From NCBI RefSeq assembly GCF_024758505.1, contig NZ_CP077970.1, positions 2,480,001 to 2,544,000 on the forward strand: 64,000 nt of DNA, read 5' to 3'. This stretch comes from Bradyrhizobium arachidis. GTDB lineage: Bacteria > Pseudomonadota > Alphaproteobacteria > Rhizobiales > Xanthobacteraceae. The notes below the pieces were generated by a model. It made no database searches and had not been told where the DNA came from. It worked only from the letters and a program-made list of their open reading frames with translations. Position numbers and translations under genes: made by a program. This document shows positions 7,985 through 14,868 of the stretch, piece by piece (the first letter of the stretch is position 1; the number at the start of each line of letters is the position of its first letter).

Positions 7985-8440
7985 CTACTGCCGCATGCGC
8001 TGATACGTGCTGGCGGCAAGACCCCGCACATGGGGATCGTGATCCTGCTCCGACATCGTCTTGACCTTTGCGGCGAGCGACGGCTCGTCGATGGTCGCGG
8101 CCGCCTTCATCGCGCGGATGCGCACGCCGGCGTCGGCATCGCCGAGCAGTTGTCCGGCGACCTTTGCCGCCTGTTGCGTCGGCAGCTTCGCGGCGGCCGC
8201 GGCCGCCGCCACCCGCACCACGTCGTGCCGGCTTTGCGCGGCCTGCGCCACGATCTCGTGCGAGGCGTCGGCCGAGATGATGCCGGCAAGATACGCCGCC
8301 TTGGGCGCGATCCGCGGCTCATCCTCGGCCACCAGCGTCTTCAGATGCGGCAGCACCGCAGGCCCCAGCGCGAGCGCCAGTTCGGGATAGTCGAGCTCGT
8401 CCTTGTCGAGTTCCTTGCGGACTTCGTCGAGCGTGGGCAT
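7985..8440 (-). CDS. HEAT-repeat protein coupled to the propeller-protease gene
   Basis: A 151-residue, all-helical protein of tandem HEAT/PBS-lyase-like repeats, for example VVRVAAAAAAAKL, VRIRAMKAAATI and VRGLAASTYQRM. There is no signal peptide. HEAT repeats form curved scaffolds for protein binding. Its perfect AGGAGG ribosome site overlaps the stop codon of the upstream propeller-metzincin gene, with 9 bases between the two coding regions. The pair should be co-transcribed and translationally coupled. A role as cytosolic partner, chaperone or inhibitor of the protease is a reasonable inference, not shown. Confidence 0.8.
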   Translation of the reverse strand: MPTLDEVRKELDKDELDYPELALALGPAVLPHLKTLVAEDEPRIAPKAAYLAGIISADASHEIVAQAAQSRHDVVRVAAAAAAAKLPTQQAAKVAGQLLGDADAGVRIRAMKAAATIDEPSLAAKVKTMSEQDHDPHVRGLAASTYQRMRQ

Positions 8441-8449
8441 TGACGCCTC

Positions 8450-9982
8450 CTATACGGTGAGCGGGCTTTCGAGCATCGTGTTGATCTCGGACTGGATCAG
8501 GTCCGGCGGTGGATTGGTGATGTTCCAGGTGCCGCCGCCCATCATCAGCCGGTTGGGATCGTCGACATGGGGAAGGCCGAGCACGTGCCCGCACTCATGC
8601 GCCATGGTCCAGGGCGAGGCGACGGAGGTGACGACCGCGCTCGGACGCCCCGCGGGGTGTGCCGCGCAGCCGTTCAGCGGCGGCACGGTGGAGCGGACGA
8701 AGTAGACGCAGATGTCGTTTCCACCCGCACTGTTGCGATGGCCGAACAGATCGTTCTGCTCCGCCGTGGTCGAGCCCACCACGCAGGTGCCGACGTCGAG
8801 GTCGTTCAGCGTAGGCAGATTGAGCGTTTCCTCGCTCGCAATCACGACGTCGATGCCGACGCTGGCATAGACGTCCCGCATCGACTGCATCATCGTCGCG
8901 CGCGCCACGGTGGTCGGTTCGCTCAGCACCTTCACATGCACGCGCAACTGTTCGGACTGGTGCCACCATGTCGAGTAGATGCGGCCGTCGGTGCCTGTGA
9001 CGAAGAGATCGAGATGATCGGGGAAGCGCGCGATCGGTGTGATCGGCGATTTCAGCGCGGCGCGGCCGCCCGAGACGTTGAACCAGTTGGCCCAACCGCC
9101 GCTCGCATCCCACCAGGTGGAGTAGATGCGGCCGTCGGTGCCCGTCACGAACAGGTCGAGATGGTTGGGGTTGCGGGCGACCGCCGTGATCTCCGAGCCG
9201 AGTGCTGCCGCGCCTCCGGAGACGTTGAACCAGTTGGCCCAGCCGCCGCTCGCGTCCCACCACGTTGAATAGATGCGGCCGTCGGTGCCTGTCACGAACA
9301 GGTCGAGATGGTTGGGATTGCGCGCGACCGCCGTGATCGGCGATTTCAGCGCGGCCATGCCGCCGGAGACGTTGAACCAGTTGGCCCAGCCGCCGCTCGC
9401 GTCCCACCATGTCGAATAGATGCGGCCGTCGGTGCCGGTGACGAAGAGATCGAGATGGTTGGGATTGCGCGCGATCGCCTCGATCGGCGAGCCCAGCGCC
9501 GCCATGCCGCCTGACACGTTGAACCAGTTGGCCCAGCCGCTTGAGGCGTCCCACCATGTTGAATAGATGCGGCCGTCGGTTCCGGTGACGAAGAGATCGA
9601 GATGGTCGGGATTGCGCGCCACCGCCGTGATCTTCGAGCCGAGCGCGGCCATGCCGCCAGAGACGTTGAACCAGTTGGCCCATCCGCTCGATGCGTCCCA
9701 CCATGTGGAGTAGATACGGCCGTCGGTGCCGGTGACGAAGAGATCGAGGTGATTGGGATTGCGCGCCACCGCCGTGATCGGCGAGCCCAGCGCCGCCATG
9801 CCGCCGGAGACGTTGAACCAGCTGGCCCAGCCGCTCGCCGCATCCCACCATGTGGAGTAGATGCGGCCGTCGGTTCCGGTGACGAAGAGATCGAGATGAT
9901 TGGGGTTGCGCGCGATCGCCGTGATCGGCGATCTCAGCGCGGCCGCGCCGCCGGAAACGTTGAACCATGAATGCCAGCTCAT
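8450..9982 (-). CDS. Seven-blade lectin-like beta-propeller fused to a metzincin metalloprotease
   Basis: A 510-residue protein. Residues 3-345 are seven near-identical 49-residue repeats, each WFNVSGG...ARNPNHLDLFVTGTDGRIYSTWW, as in the PLL/tectonin-like seven-bladed sugar-binding propellers. Residues ~346-510 form a zinc protease domain with HECGHVLGLPH (His462, Glu463, His466, His472) and a Met-turn candidate RLMMGG, the signature of metzincins (matrixin-like). No signal peptide or pro-domain is visible. The ATG at 9982 has AAAGGAAG upstream. It is followed at once by a HEAT-repeat gene. Likely a glycan-targeted protease; export route and substrate unknown. Confidence 0.85.
   Translation of the reverse strand: MSWHSWFNVSGGAAALRSPITAIARNPNHLDLFVTGTDGRIYSTWWDAASGWASWFNVSGGMAALGSPITAVARNPNHLDLFVTGTDGRIYSTWWDASSGWANWFNVSGGMAALGSKITAVARNPDHLDLFVTGTDGRIYSTWWDASSGWANWFNVSGGMAALGSPIEAIARNPNHLDLFVTGTDGRIYSTWWDASGGWANWFNVSGGMAALKSPITAVARNPNHLDLFVTGTDGRIYSTWWDASGGWANWFNVSGGAAALGSEITAVARNPNHLDLFVTGTDGRIYSTWWDASGGWANWFNVSGGRAALKSPITPIARFPDHLDLFVTGTDGRIYSTWWHQSEQLRVHVKVLSEPTTVARATMMQSMRDVYASVGIDVVIASEETLNLPTLNDLDVGTCVVGSTTAEQNDLFGHRNSAGGNDICVYFVRSTVPPLNGCAAHPAGRPSAVVTSVASPWTMAHECGHVLGLPHVDDPNRLMMGGGTWNITNPPPDLIQSEINTMLESPLTV
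8948..9976 (-). repeat. Seven tandem 147-bp coding repeats
   Basis: The propeller is encoded by seven in-frame units of exactly 147 bases that are nearly identical also at the DNA level, for example the recurring minus-strand equivalent of GATGCGGCCGTCGGT. Such homogeneity points to recent expansion or ongoing gene conversion and could let the blade number change by recombination. Confidence 0.85.
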
Positions 9983-10150
9983 GATGGGCTTCCTTTCATT
10001 GAAGAAGAAATCTTCGGTAGGAAACCTATCGCAGTGCAATCTAAGGAAGAGTAAGCCAGTTCACACTGGCGAAGATTTTTGCGCGGGTGTGCGGTGGTGT
10101 CGCAGTGCGCGCGCTGCGTGAAGTTCGCACTTGTTGCGTCATCAACCACC

Positions 10151-10258
10151 GCTGTCATTCCCCGCGAAGGCGGGGAATCCAGTACGCCGCGGCCTATCGA
10201 ATCAATCACTGGCGTCTCGGCGTACTGGATCGCCCGATCAAGTCGGGCGATGACAGCA
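10151..10258. repeat. Intergenic inverted repeat, 'GTCATTCCCCGCGAAGGCGGGG' family
   Basis: The element begins with a CCCCGC/GCGGGG hairpin next to CCAGTACGCCG and ends with CGTACTGGAT followed by a CGCCCGA/TCGGGCG hairpin and GATGACAGC. The two halves pair with each other over GTC-AT...AT-GAC and CCAGTACG/CGTACTGG. Relatives lie at 20971-21071 and 54972-55087. The rest of 9983-10303 shows no gene. Confidence 0.8.
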
Positions 10259-10303
10259 AGTGTGTGGTGCGCGCCCCAAGCACGGCGCCGCTGTGCACGA
10301 TTG

Positions 10304-10423
10304 TCATGGAACGAGAGCGCTCGGCATCGGCCCCGTAGGCAGCGGGACAAAGGTGCCGGGTCGGCTTCGCACCATCGTGAGAAGTGCAAGCACAATCGCA
10401 GCTACTGCCAGAGATTTTGCCAT
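10304..10423 (-). CDS. Possible 39-residue hydrophobic small protein
   Basis: An ATG at 10423, nine bases after the stop of the HExxH-protein gene, opens a 39-codon frame. The N-terminal half, MAKSLAVAAIVLALLTMV, looks like a membrane helix or signal peptide; the rest is Pro-rich (TFVPLPTGPMPSALVP). The close spacing suggests translational coupling with the upstream gene. No family known and only a weak ribosome site (TTGGAC), so this is tentative. Confidence 0.35.
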   Translation of the reverse strand: MAKSLAVAAIVLALLTMVRSRPGTFVPLPTGPMPSALVP

Positions 10424-10432
10424 GAAGTCCAA

Positions 10433-11029
10433 TCAGTATATGCATGCAGAGGAAATCACGACCGTGAACATGTCGACATCAAATTCGTGCTCCAGGCTCA
10501 GGTCGAAGCGTTCCAGCCATTTGGCTTGGGCCAGGTAGGCCATCTTCTCACGCGCTCTGGGACATTCAAATTTGAGGCCGGCGACATTTTGCAGGTGATG
10601 GACCATTTCGTGGACGAGAACGGATTGATCCGCCGGCGAGGTCCCGGTCCAATCTTCAGAGAGCAGGATGGTCTTCGACTTGTTGTCGTACAGCGCCACG
10701 ACCTGGCGCTGACTGAGCCCGTTGAGCAGATTGTTTCCCGCCGGGTTTTGCGAAGGGACTCCATCTGTAGCCCGCATCATTGCAAGTCGCATGTTTGACG
10801 CGAGTTCGATGGCCGGGTGCTCCTTGATGGCGGGCAGATCGAAGTTTTGGGAAAGCCAGGCGACGATTTCGTCCAGCAAATCCGCTGCGCGCCGCCTTGC
10901 ATCGGATTCTTGCGCAAGTGAGATGGGGCGAGCAGAGAAGCTCGCTTCCAGATCCCGGCAGTGCGCCTCATAACCGGTCGGCAAAATGGAAGCTGCGACG
11001 GCTGCAATGGCAAGAAATTGTTTGAACAT
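10433..11029 (-). CDS. Secreted HExxH putative metalloprotease-like protein
   Basis: The 198-residue precursor has a signal peptide (about 1-22). A zinc-binding HEMVHH motif (His140, Glu141, His144) sits in a helix VLVHEMVHHLQNVAG, as in gluzincin-type or DUF6647-like proteins. A conserved-looking block before it (LLNGLSQRQVVALYDNKSKT) and EFDVD near the C-terminus may supply the third ligand. Periplasmic or secreted. GAGGATTTC upstream of the ATG gives a ribosome site. It precedes a possible 39-codon ORF and lies upstream of, and in the same direction as, the propeller-protease gene. Confidence 0.72.
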   Translation of the reverse strand: MFKQFLAIAAVAASILPTGYEAHCRDLEASFSARPISLAQESDARRRAADLLDEIVAWLSQNFDLPAIKEHPAIELASNMRLAMMRATDGVPSQNPAGNNLLNGLSQRQVVALYDNKSKTILLSEDWTGTSPADQSVLVHEMVHHLQNVAGLKFECPRAREKMAYLAQAKWLERFDLSLEHEFDVDMFTVVISSACIY

Positions 11030-11209
11030 GAAATCCTCCTGAGAGGCTGTTCGAAACTGAAGATGCTTTGGAGCAAATGTCGGCCACTGAAGATTACCCC
11101 AATCGTAGTACTTGGGTTTGCGATGTGCGTGTGAACCCGTTCACATCCTGTTGCGCGATCTTTTCGTCGGGCAACGCAACGGGTGGTAGCACATACGCAG
11201 CGCTGCCTC
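11030..11209. promoter_or_regulatory. Upstream region with palindrome TGTGAACCCGTTCACA
   Basis: The palindrome (11130-11145) has 7-base arms around a two-base centre and lies about 100 bases before the HExxH gene. It is a candidate operator. A related GTTCACA half-site occurs at 10056-10069 in front of the propeller-protease gene. No other gene is seen here. Confidence 0.35.
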
Positions 11210-11350
11210 GGTGGGGTAGCCGATCACAAGCGCGCTCGCTCACGCGCGACGACGCAAGGCGTAACCCACCACCTCCAGCGAACATCTTGGAGGCCAACGG
11301 GTTACGCCGCGCGGACTGCGCTTCGCGCAGCCGCGAGGCTAACCCAACGT
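11210..11350. repeat. Intergenic repeat, 'GGTGGGTTAGCCGATCACAAG' family
   Basis: Starts GTGGGGTAGCCGATCACAAG, contains the opposed block GTAACCCACC, and ends with a CTAACCCA arm that overlaps the last codons of the mug-like gene. It resembles the elements at 13890-14076 and 14621-14748. Confidence 0.7.
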
Positions 11351-11851
11351 AGCGATCCACGCCGCGAGTTCACGCCATGGCTGCAGCGTCCAATGGCCGG
11401 AGGCGGCGCCGGACGGGGAGGCGAGCACGAAGACGTCCGGAAACTCCCCGTCACCCGGCTGCCGCCCCAACGCGATTGCGCTCGACGGCCTGCCGTAGAA
11501 CAGGCTCGCCGCCGTCTTGCTCGTGAACGCAATCGTCCTCGGCCGATATTTTTCGATCTTGGCCCTGAAGCCCGCAACATCGAACGACTGCCGGGCGATC
11601 TCACGATCCATCCCGGCGCCGGATTTTGAGAGATCGGTGAAGCCGATGCCGAGTTCGAGCAGCGACGCGAATTCGCCCGGCTGATAGCGCCGCGGCGTGA
11701 TGCCGGCCTCAAACAGCGCGCGCCAGAAGCGGTTGCCGGGATGGGCGTAGTAGTGCCCGACAGCAGCCGACCGCGTGCTGGCCGCGGTGCCTACGAAGAC
11801 GAGGCGGAGGTTTTCGCGGAGCTGGTCGGGGAGGCGGTGAGGGGTGGACAT
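11339..11851 (-). CDS. mug: Mismatch-specific DNA glycosylase, Mug-like (uracil glycosylase superfamily)
   Basis: A 170-residue protein with the family-2-like blocks FVGTAASTRSAAVGHYYAHP (19-38), GNRFWRAL, GIGFTDLSK and, near the C-terminus, LASPSGAASGHW. These proteins flip out and excise U, T or damaged bases opposite G. Motif I reads GTAAS where E. coli Mug has GINPG, so the usual catalytic Asn is absent, as in some alphaproteobacterial relatives. The stop codon lies inside an intergenic repeat. A broken second copy is present at 15664-16134. Confidence 0.82.
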   Translation of the reverse strand: MSTPHRLPDQLRENLRLVFVGTAASTRSAAVGHYYAHPGNRFWRALFEAGITPRRYQPGEFASLLELGIGFTDLSKSGAGMDREIARQSFDVAGFRAKIEKYRPRTIAFTSKTAASLFYGRPSSAIALGRQPGDGEFPDVFVLASPSGAASGHWTLQPWRELAAWIATLG

Positions 11852-11899
11852 CCTGAGCGATGGCTACCATCTCCGCAGCGTTCATCCTATATCTCGGCG

Positions 11900-12445
11900 A
11901 TGACCCGCGAAGAATTGTCCGCCGCCTATGCGGCGCCTGGCCGTCACTATCACAACCTCGCACATATCGAGGACTGCCTGGCCGCGCTCGCGCAGGTGGA
12001 GGGTCTCTCGGCCGTGGAACGCGACATCCTGACGGAAGCCATCTGGTGGCACGATGTCGTCTACGACCCGACCCGGTCGGACAATGAAGAGCTGAGCGCG
12101 CAATTGGCCGAGCAGCACGTCCGCGCCGACCTCCGGGCGGAGGTCGCCCGCCTGATCCGCCTCACCCGCACGCACGAGGTTTTGGCGGATGATCGCCTCG
12201 GTGCGATCCTGATCTCGATCGACCTCAGCATCCTCGGCGCGGAGGCCGCACGATACGACGCCTATGCCGCGGCGATCCGGCAGGAATTCATCCATGTCGG
12301 TGATGCCGACTATCGCGCCGGCCGCGCGGGCGTGCTTCGCAGGTTTGCCGCACGGTCTGTCATCTATCCGGATGCCGCCTTCGCCGCGAGGTATGACCGG
12401 CGTGCCCGTGACAACCTAGCGCGCGAGTTGGCTGCGCTGAGCTAA
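11900..12445 (+). CDS. HD-domain metal-dependent phosphohydrolase
   Basis: A 181-residue protein with YHNLAHIEDCL (17-27), then AIWWHDVVYDPTRSDNEELS with the HD pair at 51-52, and a later ISIDLSILGA block. This is the pattern of predicted metal-dependent HD hydrolases of about 200 residues that act on nucleotides or other phosphates. The ATG at 11900 is chosen because the domain starts immediately after it. Divergent from the mug-like gene. Specific substrate unknown. Confidence 0.85.
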   Translation: MTREELSAAYAAPGRHYHNLAHIEDCLAALAQVEGLSAVERDILTEAIWWHDVVYDPTRSDNEELSAQLAEQHVRADLRAEVARLIRLTRTHEVLADDRLGAILISIDLSILGAEAARYDAYAAAIRQEFIHVGDADYRAGRAGVLRRFAARSVIYPDAAFAARYDRRARDNLARELAALS

Positions 12446-12580
12446 GCTGTCGCCGCCCCCCGCTTGCTGAGTGGGTTGGCGATCACGATGCGGTGGGGCG
12501 AGGTGCGTAGCAACCATTAAATGGCGGCTGTGCTTTACGCCGTTTGGATCGTCGGCGTCTGTCATGATGACGCCGTGCTC

Positions 12581-12653
12581 GCGTCCGTCAAGGCGTGGCC
12601 TGGCGGCAGATCGCGTGAAGTTGGGGCAAACGACGGCCATCCTTGACGGACGC
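12581..12653. repeat. Long inverted repeat downstream of the IS110 transposase
   Basis: GCGTCCGTCAAGG (12581-12593) pairs with CCTTGACGGACGC (12641-12653); a further GGCC/GGCC pair extends the stem inward. The 47-base centre could fold further. It lies between the HD gene and the transposase stop and may mark an end or a structured RNA of the element. Confidence 0.6.
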
Positions 12654-12710
12654 TGCGCGCGACGTCGTGAGGGGCCGTAGGTCGGGACGAAGAAACGCGT
12701 CCCGGTCGAA

Positions 12711-13679
12711 CTAAGAAACAGAGAATGATCCCGCCGGCGGTTCGCCGCACCATGGCGTGCCGCGAGCTACCACCGTGTTGGCGAAGATGAGCATCTTCCT
12801 GGCGCAGGCAACGAGCGCGCGCTTGTGTTCCTTTCCGGCTGCGGTCAGCCTCCGGTAGAGCTGGATGAGCTGCGGATTCCATCGAAACGATGCAGCCAGT
12901 GAAGCGGTATAAAGGGCGCGACGCAGCCGCTTTCGTCCGCCCTCGATATGCCGAACACCGACCTGGTCGCCGCTGTCGTCGTCATAGGGCGCAAGGCCGG
13001 CGAGAGCGACAGCTTGCTCCCGCGTGATCCGGCCGATCTCAGGCAGACGCACCAGGATGGCAACGGCGGTCGGCAGCCCGATGCCGGCGACGCTGTTGAT
13101 CAGCGCGAGCCTCCTGGCAAGGTCGGGATGCTTGCAGATCGAGGCGACCAGAGCCTTGAGTGCGGCCTTCTCACGTTGCTCCAGGCGAGCGATATCCTCG
13201 TGCCAGAGCTGGTTAATCCTCACATTGCGGCAGCTCTCGATCCTGTTCTTGAGGCGCGCGATATCCTCGCCGATCTGATCGATCATGGTCAGTTGCTCGG
13301 CGAACGGCAGCAACCGAGGATCGGGAGCGGCATGGATCTTCCGCACCGCTGCGGTGCAGGCTGCGATAAGAGCGGCATCGATCTTATCGTTCTTGGCCCG
13401 CTGCAAGTGGAATTTGGCATAAGCCCGGACCTGGGCCGGCTGGAACACCACAACCACAAACCGCTTGCGCCGCAGTTCGGCGACGACCGGCTGTTCGTAA
13501 CCGCCGCTCGCCTCGATGCCAATGCGTTTGACGCGATGCTGTCGCAGCCACGCCGACAAAGCCTCGTGACCTTCCGACGTGTTCTCCACCTGCAGCGGCT
13601 CGCGGCGGCCTTCGATCGCCACATCAAGCTTCCGTTTGCCGGTATCGATACCGGCACAGATCGTGATATGCTTGACCAT
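12711..13679 (-). CDS. IS110 family transposase (DEDD/serine recombinase)
   Basis: A 322-residue protein with an intact RuvC-like DEDD domain: Asp12 (GIDTGK), Glu56 (GIEASGGYE), Asp98 and Asp101 (KNDKIDA). A Transposase_20 domain follows, with helix-hairpin-helix INSVAGIGLPTAVAIL and the SG dipeptide at Ser236, equivalent to the catalytic Ser of IS621-type recombinases. All catalytic residues are present, so the enzyme may be active. IS110 elements lack classical inverted repeats and use a bridge RNA encoded next to the gene. For this orientation the upstream non-coding stretch is 13680-13889. Confidence 0.93.
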   Translation of the reverse strand: MVKHITICAGIDTGKRKLDVAIEGRREPLQVENTSEGHEALSAWLRQHRVKRIGIEASGGYEQPVVAELRRKRFVVVVFQPAQVRAYAKFHLQRAKNDKIDAALIAACTAAVRKIHAAPDPRLLPFAEQLTMIDQIGEDIARLKNRIESCRNVRINQLWHEDIARLEQREKAALKALVASICKHPDLARRLALINSVAGIGLPTAVAILVRLPEIGRITREQAVALAGLAPYDDDSGDQVGVRHIEGGRKRLRRALYTASLAASFRWNPQLIQLYRRLTAAGKEHKRALVACARKMLIFANTVVARGTPWCGEPPAGSFSVS

Positions 13680-13889
13680 CTTCGTCGATCCCTCCCTTGT
13701 TATGCGAACCTAAAGTTCGTTCAACCATTCGGGTCCCGATGAAGTGCCGGTCGCGATCTCGCTACGTCAGACAGCCCTCAAGGCTTCGATGGGTACCGAT
13801 CCGATCGAACGGCGACCCAGCTCGGGCGGCCACCCGGGCTGGGCCATTCCTCACGGAACGGCTCAATATAAGCGATCGGGCTAATACAA

Positions 13890-14076
13890 GGGTGGGTTAG
13901 CCGATCCCATATGCGGTCGTTCCGCAAGCAATGGCGAGAGGCGTAACCCACCATGCCACAAGCGAGGATGAAGTTGCGGAAGCCAAGCGGTGGGTTACGC
14001 CGAGCGGACTGAGCTTCCGCCTTCGCTCTTCGAGCTTCGGCGGACAAGTCGCGCAGCCGCGGGGCTAACCCACCCT
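13890..14076. repeat. Intergenic repeat, 'GGTGGGTTAG' family
   Basis: Begins GGTGGGTTAGCCGATCCC and ends GGGGCTAACCCACCC, with two inward copies (GTAACCCACC, GGTGGGTTACGC) between. It is a relative of the elements at 11.2 and 14.6 kb. Together with 13680-13889 it makes up a gene-free stretch of about 400 bases. Confidence 0.7.
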
Positions 14077-14084
14077 GCGAGCTG

Positions 14085-14477
14085 CTAGCGCGTCGGCTCC
14101 TTGATCCCTTCTTCGGTCGTGACCGCCTGCGCAGTTCTGGTCGCGCGGACCATCAGAAACGTTCCCGAGTAGCCCGGCAGCCGCCAGCGACCGTCGATCT
14201 CCGTCGCGTCGGCGTTCACCGTGCCCTCATAGACGACGGTGTCATAGCCGTAGCCGGGCGGCTCGTAACGCTTGACGAAGGAGACCCGGCTTCCGGACCG
14301 ATGGCCCGCGATCGATGAGTTGTGAGTGCTCAGCGGGCAATCCCGCATCATGCAAGGCTCGGTCACGCTGCCTCCAAGCGCACCGCAGGCCTCGATAAGC
14401 GTCGCCGTGAACGTGACCATTCCCGCGCCCGGTTGAACGAAGGTGCCGTCCCAGACGCCGGTCAGATTGTCGGTCAT
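14085..14477 (-). CDS. Conserved-looking small protein of unknown function
   Basis: A 130-residue protein starting MTDNLTGVWDGTFVQPGAGM. It has alternating strands (VTFTATLIEACGALGGSVTE, RVSFVKRYEP, DTVVYEGTVNADATEIDGRW) and ends with an RLPGYSGTFLMVR block. The pattern suggests a lipocalin-like or avidin-like beta-barrel. Cysteines at C-M-M-R-D-C are close together. No signal peptide. The ATG at 14477 is chosen because it gives a clean domain start; the upstream frame runs into an intergenic repeat. No function assigned. Confidence 0.6.
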   Translation of the reverse strand: MTDNLTGVWDGTFVQPGAGMVTFTATLIEACGALGGSVTEPCMMRDCPLSTHNSSIAGHRSGSRVSFVKRYEPPGYGYDTVVYEGTVNADATEIDGRWRLPGYSGTFLMVRATRTAQAVTTEEGIKEPTR

Positions 14478-14501
14478 TGCAATCCGGGTGAGTGCAGCAA
14501 G

Positions 14502-14608
14502 GCGTAGCCCGCATGAGCGTAGCGATATGCGGGCCGGATGCAACCCGGATGTCGATTCCGCCTTCGCCCTTCGAGCTACGGCGGACAAGTCGCTTATCCG
14601 GGCTACGC
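14502..14608. repeat. Intergenic inverted repeat, 'GCGTAGCCCG' family
   Basis: GCGTAGCCCG (from 14502) pairs with CGGGCTACGC (ending 14608); inside are ATGCGGGCCGGATGC and TTCGAGCTACGGCGG blocks. It lies directly upstream of the small gene ending at 14085. Confidence 0.7.
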
Positions 14609-14620
14609 TTGCTACCAATT

Positions 14621-14748
14621 GCGTAGGGTGGGTTAGCCGATCACAAGCGCGATCGCTCCACAAGCGACGGCGCGAGGCCCAACCCACCACGACACGGCAC
14701 GCTGTTCAAGAGAAGTGGTGGGTTACGCTGCGCTAACCCACCCCACGA
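14621..14748. repeat. Intergenic repeat, 'GTAGGGTGGGTTAG' family
   Basis: Begins GCGTAGGGTGGGTTAGCC and ends CGCTAACCCACCCC, with the inward pair CCAACCCACC and GGTGGGTTACGC. The stretch 14749-14868 between it and the FRG gene holds no evident gene. Confidence 0.7.
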
Positions 14749-14868
14749 GCTGTGATTTGCCCCATGGGCAACGCAAGGTCTGGCAGTCCATGGAGCGATA
14801 CGGCAGTATTCCAGGATGTGTAGCGTGCGCCAACCGTGTAGGATCGGCCCGGTCGTTAGGGCAGGGAA

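Larger units (their letters stand above)
12581..13889 (-). mobile_element. IS110-family insertion sequence (ends uncertain)
   Basis: The transposase and its flanking non-coding stretches are taken together as one element. The left limit is set at the 12581-12653 inverted repeat and the right limit just before the intergenic repeat at 13890. IS110 ends have no clear terminal repeats, so both limits are guesses. Confidence 0.4.

Noticed and set aside
8595..9970. Alternative frames over the propeller repeats
   Set aside because: They repeat because the DNA repeats; their products are Arg/His-rich and lack the protease domain frame.
8948..9976. CRISPR-like regular repetition
   Set aside because: Units are 147 bases, contiguous and coding, with no spacers. 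No CRISPR array or cas gene was seen in the window.
12471..12680. Small ORFs on both strands beside the IS110 gene
   Set aside because: They cross an inverted repeat, have no ribosome site and no conserved-looking sequence.
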